Source: Flavobacteriaceae bacterium PS02338 (lineage in GTDB: Bacteria; Bacteroidota; Bacteroidia; Sphingobacteriales; Sphingobacteriaceae). From it: a DNA stretch of 64,000 nucleotides. Shown in pieces: positions 44,344-53,866 of the stretch. The notes under the pieces are model-generated. The model was not told the origin of the DNA and made no database searches. It saw only the letters and a program-made list of their open reading frames with translations. The translations under genes and the position numbers were made by a program. The first letter of the stretch is position 1, and each line of letters opens with the position of its first letter. The stretch covers positions 186,001 through 250,000 of the forward strand of contig JASCOD010000007.1 of assembly GCA_029959615.1 (NCBI GenBank), in the 5' to 3' direction.

Positions 44344-45369
44344 ATGGAAAAAGACAAGTTCATCCTACTGCTGTCTAAAAAGCTCTCGAAGGAAATTTCA
44401 GATAGCGAACAAAAGCAGTTGAGCCAAGCGCTTCAAAATGAGGAATACCGACTGTTAGCTATTCAGATTGAGCATTACTTTAAGGAGAAGAATGAGATAG
44501 GTGCAATTGTTCCACCACTCGATACAATTTGGCAAAGAATAGCCAAAGCTGAAAAAGACTTAGTGGCTAATAAATTTGATTTTTCAGTACCAAAGCAAAA
44601 TCTATTTTCGAATATCTTATTTAGAGTAGCTGCAATTTTAGTGCTTTTTTTGAGCATTAGTTTGGTTACTTACTATCTTTTCAATAGGACGCAAACAATT
44701 GCACTAGCCGCAACAGATCAAAAGATTTTTAAAATTCTGGATGACGGAACGAGTATCTGGCTAAATAAGCAATCTAGCATCACTTACAATGAAGATTTTG
44801 GGAAGCATCAACGTGAAATTACCTTAAAAGGAGAAGCTTATTTTGATGTTGTAAAAAATGCCGCTGTTCCTTTGATCATCCATGTTGGAGACCGTACTGA
44901 CGGAATAGACATTGAGGTAAAGGGGACAGCTTTTAATGTAAATGCATATTTAGAAAACGATGGGATAGAAGTTGCCTTGGTAAGAGGTTTTATAGCAGTT
45001 ACTGATAGACAAAACGTGAAAAATAGTGTACTGCTCAAACCTAATGATAAGTTGGTCTTCAATACTAAGTTTGCCAAGCAAAATCTAAGCAGTTTTCGGG
45101 TGCTAGCATTGAAACCAGAATTGATATTCAAAGCAACAAGCTGGGTCTCAGATACGCTTATTTTCAATAAAGAAAAGTTAGTTGACCTAGCACCAAAGCT
45201 AGAAAAGAAATACAATTTGAAAATCGAAATCCGTAGTGAGAAATTAAAGGAAAAGCGCTTTAGTGGAACATTTACCAGTGAAACCATCTACCAAGCTTTA
45301 GAAGCGCTGAAGCTTTCTTACCCATTAACCTACACTATCGACAAACAATTAGTAACTATTAAGGATTAA
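44344..45369 (+). CDS. FecR family anti-sigma factor
   Basis: 341 residues. Cytoplasmic N-terminus to about 90, membrane segment about 92-113 (LFRVAAILVLFLSISLVTYY), FecR domain about 125-220 (FKILDDGTSIWLNKQSSITY; GEAYFDV), and a DUF4974 C-terminal domain about 265-340. It should relay the signal from the receptor's STN domain to the sigma factor encoded 45 bases upstream. The receptor gene starts 2 bases after its stop, showing tight co-transcription. Confidence 0.93.
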   Translation: MEKDKFILLLSKKLSKEISDSEQKQLSQALQNEEYRLLAIQIEHYFKEKNEIGAIVPPLDTIWQRIAKAEKDLVANKFDFSVPKQNLFSNILFRVAAILVLFLSISLVTYYLFNRTQTIALAATDQKIFKILDDGTSIWLNKQSSITYNEDFGKHQREITLKGEAYFDVVKNAAVPLIIHVGDRTDGIDIEVKGTAFNVNAYLENDGIEVALVRGFIAVTDRQNVKNSVLLKPNDKLVFNTKFAKQNLSSFRVLALKPELIFKATSWVSDTLIFNKEKLVDLAPKLEKKYNLKIEIRSEKLKEKRFSGTFTSETIYQALEALKLSYPLTYTIDKQLVTIKD

Positions 45370-45371
45370 GG

Positions 45372-48065
45372 ATGAAAAGAATTGTTTTAGTTGCTTTTAT
45401 TTTTTGTATTTGTCATACGGTTTTTGCTCAGCATAAGAAATTTAGCTTACACCAAGAGGGTATTTCCTTGCCATCTTTATTTAAGGAAATTCAAGCGCAA
45501 TGTGGTTATACCTTTGTGTACAGTGATGAAATAGTGTCGGATACGATCACAGTGACTGTCAATGCCAGCCGAACACCAGTCTCTGATGTTTTAATGAGCG
45601 TGCTCTCGGGTAGAAAGCTTTTCTATCAAATGCTTTCGGAGAATATGGTTGTAATAGGAAGTGAAAATCTGCTGAAGCAACAAGATGAGGGTGTTGCAAA
45701 ATCTTTATTAACTGGAGAAGTATGGGGTGGCGATGGTGTTGCAGTGCCCTTTGCCACTGTAACATTACTTCAGGATACCGTACAAATCAATGGAGCAATT
45801 GCTAATGAAAGAGGCGAATTTCAATTTTACCAATCGCTGAAAATAGGGAATGCCTATGTTTTAAGAGTTTCCTCAATGGGCTTTGAGACTACTCAGGTTT
45901 CTTTTTATCCATCGGAAAATAATCGTTTGGCGAAAGCATTTGGAAAAATAAAGTTGAAGCACAAAGCGAGGGTTTTAAAAGAAGTAAATATCAGCGGTGC
46001 GCAAAAGGTAATCGAGATGGACGGAAGTAATATTGTATTCAATGTTTCTAAAAGTCTTACTGCACAGGGTACAAATGCTTTGGAATTACTAAGCAGGGCG
46101 CCTGGCGTTACGGTAGGTACCGACAATAATATTGCTTTAAATGGCAAAGGAGGAGCTGCTATACTGATAGACGGAAAGCAGACTTATCTCTCCAATCGGG
46201 AAATTGCTGAATTATTGAAGTCCATGTCGGCCTCCGAAATTAAATCGATAGAGATTATGAACAGCCCTAGTGCTAAACATGATGCTGCGGGCACAGCAGG
46301 AGTAATTAACGTAAAAACACTAAAATCTAATGTTCAAGGTTTTTCTGCAGGGTTTACTTCTGGATTGAGTTATGGTGTCTATCTTCGAAATAACCAAGAT
46401 TTATCGTTGAATTATAGGAAAAACAGGCTGAATATTTTTGGTAACTACAGTCATTTCATCGGTTACTATTCTTATTTATATGGTGCAGATAGAATCCAAG
46501 AGGGAAAATTCTATAACAGTTTTACTGATGATGTAGACAAACGTAATAAGATGGGTTCACGTTTAGGGGCTGACTTCGCCATCGATAAGAAGAACACAGT
46601 AGGTATTTTATTGAATGGAAACTTTATTTTCGGTGGAGGAATTACAGATACTAGAACAGATATTGGCATTGCGCAAAGCAGTCAGGTAGACCAAACCTTA
46701 AGTGCGATAAACGATTATTATCACCAAAAGACACAACGCTACAATGTCAATTTGAACTATAAATACGAAGATACGCTGGGTAATATCATCAACTTTGATG
46801 CTGATTATGGTGATTTTACAAAAGGCGCAGGTAATCTTCAGACTAACAGATACACCGCTAGTAATGGTGCGGTATTAAGTGATAATCTCTACCGTTCCTT
46901 AAATGCCATTGATATTGGTTTGCGAGCTATCAAAGCCGACTATAGCACTAAACTTTGGAAAGGTAAATTAGAAACTGGGCTTAAATTTTCGTCCGTGTCG
47001 GCAGATAATGATTCGAAGTTTTTGGAGGTAAAATCCGATGGTGAGTTTAGAGATCCTAACAGGTCGAATAGGTTTGTTTATCTTGAAGAGATTGCAAATG
47101 CTTACGTGAATTACCAAAAGACTTTTGGGAAATGGCAATTGCAAGGTGGTTTGAGAGTAGAAAATACAGCATCAAAAGGCGAGCTAGATGAAATTTCTGT
47201 AGTAGCCGGAAATATGAAAGTTACTGAACGAAATTATACCAACTGGTTCCCATTTTTCTCTGCTGCCATTAAACCAACTGCTAATCATAATTTTTCGTTG
47301 AGCTACTCTAGAAGGATTGACAGGCCTGCTTATCAGAACCTTAACCCATTTATCTATTTGTTAGATGAGCTTTCTTATTGGCAGGGAAATCCTTTTTTAG
47401 CACCTCAACTGAGCCATCGCTTACTCCTGCAATATGCTTATCAAAGCTCAACTATCATTGGTTTGAGTTACACGTATACCAATAATTTTAGCGTAGAAGT
47501 TACTGATGTGGTTGATGATACGAAGATTGTAATGGTTCCTCGTAATTTGGGTGTGCAGCGGCATTTGGCATTTACTTTAACCCAAACGCTAAGTCCTGCG
47601 AAATGGTGGAATATGATTTTTAACGGTACACTTTTTGGTTTACATAACGACATTGATTTTGGTGGTGGAAGAAAACTAGATTTAAGACAATTAGCTGGAA
47701 GGATGAACTTACAGCAAACTTTTAAACTGCCATATCGCTTCAATGCAGAAATCGTAGGGATTTATAATTCGAGAAAATTAGCGGGTGCAAATCAGTTTCC
47801 GAGGGCTACTGGTCAAATAGATCTAGGTTTGCAACGTAACCTCATGAACGACAAAGCCACGCTGAGATTGATTTTTGCAGATATCTACAAAGGTACTAAA
47901 GCCTATTCTATTCAAAGTGTAGATGGTCTGTATATCCGCAATTATAGCTATTTCGAAACCAGCCAAGTAAGACTTAATTTTAGCTACAGGTTTAGTAGTG
48001 GTAATTCTAAAGGGCCTAGAACCCGAAGTTCGGCGCTGGAAAATGAGCAGGGTAGGATTAAGTAG
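45372..48065 (+). CDS. TonB-dependent receptor, outer-membrane beta-barrel family, with STN domain
   Basis: 897 residues. Signal peptide (LVAFIFCICHTVFAQ), STN domain about 20-100 (SLPSLFKEIQAQCGYTFVYS), carboxypeptidase-D-like domain about 115-200 (GVAVPFATVTLLQDT), plug about 210-320 (GSNIVFNVSKSLTAQG; LLSRAPGVTVG), then an OMP_b-brl_3-type barrel (SYSRRIDRPAYQNLNPFIYL). It has no SusD partner, so it is not a classical SusC; this barrel group is linked to peptides, siderophores or unknown ligands. The STN domain and the sigma/FecR genes make it a signal-transducing receptor. Confidence 0.92.
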   Translation: MKRIVLVAFIFCICHTVFAQHKKFSLHQEGISLPSLFKEIQAQCGYTFVYSDEIVSDTITVTVNASRTPVSDVLMSVLSGRKLFYQMLSENMVVIGSENLLKQQDEGVAKSLLTGEVWGGDGVAVPFATVTLLQDTVQINGAIANERGEFQFYQSLKIGNAYVLRVSSMGFETTQVSFYPSENNRLAKAFGKIKLKHKARVLKEVNISGAQKVIEMDGSNIVFNVSKSLTAQGTNALELLSRAPGVTVGTDNNIALNGKGGAAILIDGKQTYLSNREIAELLKSMSASEIKSIEIMNSPSAKHDAAGTAGVINVKTLKSNVQGFSAGFTSGLSYGVYLRNNQDLSLNYRKNRLNIFGNYSHFIGYYSYLYGADRIQEGKFYNSFTDDVDKRNKMGSRLGADFAIDKKNTVGILLNGNFIFGGGITDTRTDIGIAQSSQVDQTLSAINDYYHQKTQRYNVNLNYKYEDTLGNIINFDADYGDFTKGAGNLQTNRYTASNGAVLSDNLYRSLNAIDIGLRAIKADYSTKLWKGKLETGLKFSSVSADNDSKFLEVKSDGEFRDPNRSNRFVYLEEIANAYVNYQKTFGKWQLQGGLRVENTASKGELDEISVVAGNMKVTERNYTNWFPFFSAAIKPTANHNFSLSYSRRIDRPAYQNLNPFIYLLDELSYWQGNPFLAPQLSHRLLLQYAYQSSTIIGLSYTYTNNFSVEVTDVVDDTKIVMVPRNLGVQRHLAFTLTQTLSPAKWWNMIFNGTLFGLHNDIDFGGGRKLDLRQLAGRMNLQQTFKLPYRFNAEIVGIYNSRKLAGANQFPRATGQIDLGLQRNLMNDKATLRLIFADIYKGTKAYSIQSVDGLYIRNYSYFETSQVRLNFSYRFSSGNSKGPRTRSSALENEQGRIK

Positions 48066-48113
48066 GAATCAGGGATTAGTGGATAGGAATTAGGAATTAG
48101 TGGGTAGGGATCA
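48064..48113. repeat. degenerate 21-bp tandem repeat
   Basis: Two full 21-base units (48064-48084 and 48085-48105), of the form AGGAATnAGGnATTAGTGGnT, and a partial third unit. The first overlaps the stop codon of the receptor gene. A low-complexity spacer; no function inferred. Confidence 0.55.
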
Positions 48114-48176
48114 GTTAAGTAAATGTACGGTTAGCCTAACTACAACGAAAATGCTGTAAATCTTAATCATTTTTTT

Positions 48177-48184
48177 TACCTTCG
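48177..48184 (+). promoter_or_regulatory. -7 promoter element TACCTTCG
   Basis: Close to the TAnnTTTG consensus in the variant TAnnTTCG, 37 bases upstream of the Hsp70-like gene. The -33 region is not clear. Confidence 0.45.
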
Positions 48185-48221
48185 TCGCCCCGCAAATTTT
48201 ATTGTTTTTAGCTTCCTTCTC

Positions 48222-49490
48222 ATGAAACGATTTTTATATGGTATCGACTTCGGTACTACCAATTCTGCTTTGGCCATTTACGACGAAGATTCGAATGAAA
48301 TTCATAGTACTATTATCATTCCCTCGTTGATCTATTTTTACCACCAGCTAAATACGGGTGTCGAGAAAAATTATGTAGTTGGCGAGGATGCTATTGAAGC
48401 CTATCTCAGCGAAGGTATGAAAGGTCGTTTCATCAAATCTATTAAGCAGATTTTGTCTCGCAGTAGTTTTACCGAAACCCGTATCCATAATAGAAGATAC
48501 AATGCTTCAGACTTAGTGGCGATTATTCTAAAGGAACTAAAGGGTAGGGCTGATGAAATTGTTGGACAGGATGTTCAAAAAGCAATTATTGGTAGGCCAG
48601 TTTTCTTTGATGACGATAACGTACAGAAAGATACTTTGGCGCAAAATAGGTTAAACAAAGCGGCCGAGCTTGCAGGTTTTACAACGGTTCGTTTTCAGTT
48701 TGAACCCATTGGGGCAGCTTTTGCTTATGAGAAAACGCTTTCGAAAAAAGAGCATGTTTTAGTAGGCGATTTGGGTGGTGGTACAACCGATTTTACTTAC
48801 TTGATATTAGATCCAGCGAAGGTGGGCAGTAAAGATCGTAAAAAAGATATGATGGCGACTGGGGGGATTTACATCGGTGGTGATAGCTTTGACTCGGCTT
48901 TTATGTGGGAACGTGGCACACCCTATTTCGGTAAGCACACCACTTATGAAGCTACACCAGGCAAAGTACTTACGGTACCAAAATCATTGTTTGCCAATAT
49001 ATGTTCTTGGGAGCAGATGAACTTTTTTAATGGTCAGCGCATTAGGAAAGATATTGACGATTACTACTATTTTTCTGGGAAGGATAGAAAGTTTAAAAAC
49101 TTGATTACGCTAATTGAAAATAATTTGGGCTATTCTGTATTTCAAGCCATAGAGAAAACAAAAATTACCCTATCCAATACACCACAAGCTCAGTTTGTTT
49201 ATCAGCAAGAAGAAATAGAAATTGATGAACAAGTTTCACTGAGTGAATACGAGCAGATTATCCAAAAAGATGTAGATCGGATTGCTGCCTATCTAGAAGA
49301 ATTTATGCAGCAGAATAACATCGATGTTCAAAAAATTGATAGTTTATTTTTAACCGGAGGTACGTCTATGGTAGCCAGTATCCAAAGCTTATTTAAAAGC
49401 AAATTCCCTCATATTACTTTGAATTCTGGTGATAACTTTAAAAGTGTAGCTAAAGGATTAGCTTACAGTGGCTATTTGTTCGAAGATTAA
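48222..49490 (+). CDS. Hsp70 family protein (YegD-like ATPase)
   Basis: 422 residues made only of an actin-fold ATPase domain: phosphate-1 motif YGIDFGTTNSALAIYD, connector and phosphate-2 region GDLGGGTTDFTYLIL, and adenosine motif FLTGGTSMVASIQ. The substrate-binding domain of DnaK is absent, as in YegD-type proteins. Cytoplasmic. The role of this group is poorly known; it may act as an atypical chaperone. It has its own promoter and no clear operon partners. Confidence 0.9.
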   Translation: MKRFLYGIDFGTTNSALAIYDEDSNEIHSTIIIPSLIYFYHQLNTGVEKNYVVGEDAIEAYLSEGMKGRFIKSIKQILSRSSFTETRIHNRRYNASDLVAIILKELKGRADEIVGQDVQKAIIGRPVFFDDDNVQKDTLAQNRLNKAAELAGFTTVRFQFEPIGAAFAYEKTLSKKEHVLVGDLGGGTTDFTYLILDPAKVGSKDRKKDMMATGGIYIGGDSFDSAFMWERGTPYFGKHTTYEATPGKVLTVPKSLFANICSWEQMNFFNGQRIRKDIDDYYYFSGKDRKFKNLITLIENNLGYSVFQAIEKTKITLSNTPQAQFVYQQEEIEIDEQVSLSEYEQIIQKDVDRIAAYLEEFMQQNNIDVQKIDSLFLTGGTSMVASIQSLFKSKFPHITLNSGDNFKSVAKGLAYSGYLFED

Positions 49491-49691
49491 GAGGTAAGTT
49501 GATGTTGCGGGAATGCTATGCAGGCATAACATAGTACACTCGTAGTACTCTATCCCTACTTTAAACCTAGCTTTGACCTACTTGATCTTTACTTTTGTAG
49601 CCTATAGTCAAAAAAATGAAAACAAGACAAGGTATTCGCTAGTTAAAGTATTAGATTTAAGGCATAAATCAACCCGATATAAGCCATTGAT

Positions 49692-51098
49692 TTGAAAGTA
49701 GCAGTAGAAGATAGTGAATTAACAAAAAAGTTGTTGCCAATTATTTTGGCCACAGCAACTTTTATGCAGATGCTCGATTCCACTGTGCTGAATACTTCGT
49801 TGCCAACTATAGCCAAAGATTTAAATGAATCGCCGCTCAATATGCAAAATGCGATTATTGGCTATGTGCTTACCTTAGCATTATTTATGCCTGTGAGCGG
49901 TTTTTTGGCCGATAAATTCGGTACTAGAAAAATCTTCATTTTCGCACTGGTTTTATTCAGTATGGGCTCGCTGTTTTGCTCTATGTCTGGTAACCTAATG
50001 GAATTGGTTATTGCACGAGTGATACAAGGCATAGGAGGTAGTTTGCTATTACCGGTGGGCAAGTTGGCCCTAATTAAAACTTTTCCAAAAAACGAATTAC
50101 TCAAAGCAATGAACTTTGCCATTATTCCGGCGTTGATAGGTCCCGTATTGGGTCCATTGGTTGGGGGCTATATCGTTGATTACCTTTCTTGGCATTGGAT
50201 TTTCCTTATCAATATCCCTATTGGTGCCTTAGGGATTATTTTGAGCATTAAATTTATGCCCGATTATCGTTCCAAAATTTTAGATTTTGATTTGAAGGGC
50301 TTTCTTATTTTTGCTGCGGCTTCTCTCTTGTTGTCCATTGCCTTAGAACTTTTTGGTAATACTGTGCATATCACCCCAGTATTGTCTACGTTTTCGTTAG
50401 GATTTTTAATGTTGTACTACTATTATCGTCATGCATCTAAAGACGATAACCCTATCTTTCCTTTAAACCTTTTTAAAGTGCGCACTTTTAGGGTTGGTAT
50501 AGTAGGTAATTTAGCAACCCGTTTAGGAATTAGTTCGGTTCCTTTATTGTTACCGATGATGATCCAGATTGCTTTTGGGCAATCGGCGGTAACTTCAGGC
50601 TGGATGGTGGCACCAATGGCACTTACGGCAATGCTTGCTAAATCAAGGGTAATCAAAATATTGGATAGATTTGGCTATCGTAGTACCTTGATGGCCAATA
50701 CCTTCATGATTGGGGTTTTGATTTGCTGCATGGCTATTCCAACCATTCATACTTCTATTTATTGGTACATGCCTATTATAGCATTGCTCGGTTTTTTCAA
50801 TTCCATACAGTTTACGGCCATGAATTCTATTTCCATTGCCGACCTAAGAATGTACCATACCAGTAGCGGAAATTCCCTAGTTTCCGTAAACCAGCAGTTG
50901 GCCATTGGCTTTGGTATTGCTTTTGGTCTTATTGTACTAAAAGTTTTTCAAGGTGATGTTAAATTAATCCATAACGAAATTCATAATGCTTTTCGTTACA
51001 CTTTTCTACTGATAGGAGGTTTAACTATTTTATCGGGCTTTGTTTTCAGGCGTCTACATTTTAAGGATGGAGAAAATATGAAGTCGGCGGTAGCTTAG
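49692..51098 (+). CDS. MFS transporter, DHA2 (EmrB/QacA) type
   Basis: 468 residues with about 13-14 hydrophobic helices. The N-terminus contains the family motif LDSTVLNTSLPTIAKDL, followed by GFLADKFGTRKIF (motif A) and ARVIQGIGGSLLLPVGKL (helix 4). The start is a TTG: an in-frame stop lies 12 bases upstream and the next ATG would remove part of the first helix. It is expected to export drugs or metabolites with proton exchange in the inner membrane. No membrane-fusion or outer-membrane partner is adjacent. Confidence 0.88.
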   Translation: MKVAVEDSELTKKLLPIILATATFMQMLDSTVLNTSLPTIAKDLNESPLNMQNAIIGYVLTLALFMPVSGFLADKFGTRKIFIFALVLFSMGSLFCSMSGNLMELVIARVIQGIGGSLLLPVGKLALIKTFPKNELLKAMNFAIIPALIGPVLGPLVGGYIVDYLSWHWIFLINIPIGALGIILSIKFMPDYRSKILDFDLKGFLIFAAASLLLSIALELFGNTVHITPVLSTFSLGFLMLYYYYRHASKDDNPIFPLNLFKVRTFRVGIVGNLATRLGISSVPLLLPMMIQIAFGQSAVTSGWMVAPMALTAMLAKSRVIKILDRFGYRSTLMANTFMIGVLICCMAIPTIHTSIYWYMPIIALLGFFNSIQFTAMNSISIADLRMYHTSSGNSLVSVNQQLAIGFGIAFGLIVLKVFQGDVKLIHNEIHNAFRYTFLLIGGLTILSGFVFRRLHFKDGENMKSAVA

Positions 51099-51232
51099 TA
51101 GGTTACTTTGTTACATTTCAAAATTAGCCAAAGGGAGCTATCAATTAGCTTTAAACGTGCATTAATGGGTCTTTTTTTAAGCTAAATGCTTTGTTTACAT
51201 TGACTTGACAAACCTAGTGGTGGTGTTTCTCG

Positions 51233-51240
51233 TATATTTG
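51233..51240 (+). promoter_or_regulatory. -7 promoter element TATATTTG
   Basis: Exact TAnnTTTG match with TTGAC-like bases upstream (around 51201-51210). It is 116 bases before the small lipoprotein gene at 51357. The surrounding 258-base gap shows no other feature. Confidence 0.5.
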
Positions 51241-51356
51241 CCCGACGCTCTTGATGGAAATATGCCAATTTTGCAAACTTATAAGATATGGATTAGATCT
51301 TTTGATGCAAGTATAGCTGCCATGTAGTAATTAACATTAATTTTTTTAAACCCATC

Positions 51357-51794
51357 ATGCCTACCAAAAGAAAAACGGCGCTCTATCTCGTATGTTTTTA
51401 TTCTCTATTTTTAATCACCTCCTGTGTAAACTCAAAGAAAAACAAAGTCACTTTTGAAGTCCAAAATGAAGAAAGTCAAGCAGAAGTTGCAGTATTAACT
51501 AAAAGCGATACTTCAATAAGTATTGACCTGACATGTATTTCTAAGCCTAAGAACATCAACCTCAAAAATGTGCGTCTTACCTGTTTAAATCCTAATCCGA
51601 TGGGTGTAAACAGTGTGAATTTTTTAGATTCTGAAGATGATACTCCTGTACAGGTCTATTATGGAGAATATAAAGGGAATCGGATCAGAGTAATTCTCCC
51701 TTATGGAAATTTGAATAAGAAAAACAGTTATTTGAACCTAAAGGTTATATCTGCTGATAAGGAAAACGTGGAGATGAAACTTGCCAAAAAGTAA
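51357..51794 (+). CDS. hypothetical lipoprotein
   Basis: 145 residues. Lipoprotein signal (YLVCFYSLFLITSCVNSKKN, Cys at 23). The mature part is beta-rich and polar (KVTFEVQNEESQAEVAVLTK; ISIDLTCISKPKNINLKNVR) with no recognised domain. The shape suggests a small Ig-like fold. A neighbouring alpha/beta hydrolase lipoprotein follows 90 bases downstream. Function unknown. Confidence 0.6.
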   Translation: MPTKRKTALYLVCFYSLFLITSCVNSKKNKVTFEVQNEESQAEVAVLTKSDTSISIDLTCISKPKNINLKNVRLTCLNPNPMGVNSVNFLDSEDDTPVQVYYGEYKGNRIRVILPYGNLNKKNSYLNLKVISADKENVEMKLAKK

Positions 51795-51884
51795 AAAGCC
51801 AAATAGAAGGATTGGATGTAGCAACTCAGTAACCCGAATTGAAGAGTAAAGAATTTGCTAAATTTAGGGTAGAAATATCATGCT

Positions 51885-52787
51885 ATGTCAAGAACTTTTA
51901 TCTATTTGTGTGTGCTATTGTTATCTTTAGTTTCTTGCAATCAATATAAAAATAGTGGGCAAGCAGCTTTAGATATGAATGCTAATCACATTAAATTCGA
52001 AAATGGCTATTCAGATGTAAACGGTCTGAAAATGTATTACGAAATTTACCAATCTGTACAGGCGGATACTACAACAGTTCCTATTGTATTAGTGCATGGT
52101 GGCGGTTCAACAATACAAACCAGCTTTGAAAAAGTTATTCAGCTATTAGCTAAACATAGGAAAGTAATTGCAGTGGAATTGCAGGCGCACGGCCGTACAA
52201 ATGATAGAAATGCAGATCTTAGCTTTGAACAAGATGCAGATGATGTAGCCGCGTTGCTTAAAAACCTTGGTATTGCAAAAGCAGATTTTTTAGGGTTCAG
52301 CAATGGTGGCACAACTACTTTGCAAATTGCTATTCGACATCCTCAGTTGGTTGGTAAAATGATTTTAGGTTCTGCTTTGGCCAAGCGTAATGGTGTTCCA
52401 ATTTGGTTTTGGGAGTTTATGCAGCAGGCTAAGCTAGAAAATATGCCAGCGCAGTTACAATTAGCCTATAAGAAAGTGTCGCCTAATTCTAGTGGTTTGC
52501 AGGTGATGCATGATCGTGATGCCAAAAGAATGGTCAATTTTAAGGATATTCCCAATGAGCAAATTGAGGCTATTAAAGTACCAACACTTCTGATTATTGG
52601 CGATAAAGATGTAATTACTTTAGAACATGCCGTAGAAATGCATAGGCAAATTGCTAACTCTTCTCTAGCGGTGATTCCTGGTGGGCATGGTTCTTACATT
52701 GGCGAAATTACTACCATTACCCCCGAATTTAAAGAGAGCGATTTGGTGGTTCCTTTGATGGAGAAGTTTCTAGGTCAAAAGAAATAA
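51885..52787 (+). CDS. alpha/beta hydrolase lipoprotein
   Basis: 300 residues, lipoprotein signal (LLLSLVSCNQY, Cys at 18). Alpha/beta-hydrolase core: oxyanion loop VLVHGGGSTIQTS, nucleophile Ser in DFLGFSNGGTTTL, acid in IGDKDVITLEH, and catalytic His in IPGGHGSYIGE. Probably an esterase or related hydrolase in the periplasm or at the membrane. The substrate cannot be inferred; the neighbours give no pathway. Confidence 0.88.
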   Translation: MSRTFIYLCVLLLSLVSCNQYKNSGQAALDMNANHIKFENGYSDVNGLKMYYEIYQSVQADTTTVPIVLVHGGGSTIQTSFEKVIQLLAKHRKVIAVELQAHGRTNDRNADLSFEQDADDVAALLKNLGIAKADFLGFSNGGTTTLQIAIRHPQLVGKMILGSALAKRNGVPIWFWEFMQQAKLENMPAQLQLAYKKVSPNSSGLQVMHDRDAKRMVNFKDIPNEQIEAIKVPTLLIIGDKDVITLEHAVEMHRQIANSSLAVIPGGHGSYIGEITTITPEFKESDLVVPLMEKFLGQKK

Positions 52788-52872
52788 GTGAGACCTCGAA
52801 AGAAGTAAATCACAGCAATGCTTTTGTTGTTTACTTGTGTATATCAACTCGTTTCTTTTATTAAATTTGAGA

Positions 52873-53226
52873 ATGAAGAGCAATAAAGAGAGAGTTTATA
52901 AGATGTCTTTTGCTAGTGTTTATCCACATTACATTGCAAAGGCAGAGAAAAAGGGACGAACTAAGGCAGACGTTGATGAAATTGTATTTTGGCTAACTGG
53001 ATACGACGCAGTAGCTTTACAGCAGCATATTGACAATAAAACTAATTTTAAAGACTTTTTTGCTCAGGCTCAACTCCATCCAAATGCCGCTAAAATTACC
53101 GGTGTGATTTGTGGTTATCGTATAGTGGAAATTGAAGATGAAGTGATGCAGCGGGTTCGTTATTTAGATAAACTGATAGATGAGTTGGCTAAAGGGAAAG
53201 CGATGGAGAAGATTTTAAGAAAGTGA
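52873..53226 (+). CDS. DUF2200 domain-containing protein
   Basis: 117 residues from the ATG at 52873; an upstream GTG frame adds a leucine-rich tail that the family lacks. The sequence matches the DUF2200 pattern well: VYPHYIAKAEKKGRTKADVD, EIVFWLTGYD, HPNAAKITGVICGYR and YLDKLIDELAKGKAMEKIL. Cytoplasmic, function unknown. Monocistronic by spacing. Confidence 0.85.
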   Translation: MKSNKERVYKMSFASVYPHYIAKAEKKGRTKADVDEIVFWLTGYDAVALQQHIDNKTNFKDFFAQAQLHPNAAKITGVICGYRIVEIEDEVMQRVRYLDKLIDELAKGKAMEKILRK

Positions 53227-53866
53227 GCTTTTAGGTCAATAGTAGCAGTGAGAGAGCGAATCTGTTTATCAGCAAAGAGCGGTATTTCTTATGGACCATA
53301 GTTGATTGCACCTAAGCAATCCGAGTCATTATCCAATATCTCCTAATCCGTAACAGATCTATCTACGCTTAATTTTCATCAGCGCATTGGTTACATAAAA
53401 TTGCTTAATCCTAAGATGAGTGTGTCAATCTATTTTAACGTGAGTTCGGGATAAGAAAGTAGTTCTAGGCAGTAAAATCACGGATATTAAATGAAACATA
53501 TTTCATTTGCTGCTATTTATTGCTCCGGTCGCTTCGCGGACAAACTTTTTTCCTTTAGCTGAAAAAAGTATGCAAAAAAAGCCACGGCTGCGCCTGATGC
53601 TATTAAAGTCAGTTGAAGGGCAAATTACAGCTATCCGCATCAGCCAAGGCCGATTTTAGTAAAACGAAGAGGCTTTGCGTAGGCTTGAAATGGTGCATAG
53701 GTAAAATTGCTTAACCCGAACTCACGTTATTTTAATGTTCAATTTTTGGCAAATTGTTTAGCTCTCGTTAGCTGTTGTTTGTCTACCATAGATAACCGTA
53801 TGTCTATTTAATTTACTTGTTAAAGTTTCTGTATTTAATTTACACCTCAAATATTAATTCAGAAAC
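53227..53866. other. 640-bp gene-free region with a MITE-like element
   Basis: No convincing coding frame. The centre is the inverted-repeat element at 53437-53728. A 13-base direct repeat, TAAAATTGCTTAA, occurs at 53396 outside it and at 53702 inside its right end, which may mark an older or nested insertion. Confidence 0.6.
53437..53728. mobile_element. MITE-like element with 19-bp terminal inverted repeats
   Basis: Left end AACGTGAGTTCGGGATAAG and right end CTTAACCCGAACTCACGTT are inverted copies with a single mismatch, 292 bases across. TATTTTAA occurs at 53431-53438 and 53728-53735, overlapping both outer ends, a candidate 8-bp target duplication. The interior has no transposase and no long frame, so it would be mobilised in trans. 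Confidence 0.65.

Noticed and set aside
44838..45287. 149-codon minus-strand open frame inside the second FecR gene
   Set aside because: It is a composition-driven shadow of a well-supported FecR gene with no upstream ribosome-binding context.
48222..49490. DnaK chaperone
   Set aside because: The protein ends after the ATPase domain and lacks the substrate-binding domain, so YegD-like is the better call.
52837..52872. GTG start extending the DUF2200 protein
   Set aside because: DUF2200 proteins begin shortly before the VYP motif; the ATG at 52873 gives the usual length.
53227..53866. Decayed transposase gene in the gene-free region
   Set aside because: No translated frame resembles a transposase; the region is better explained by a non-coding inverted-repeat element.
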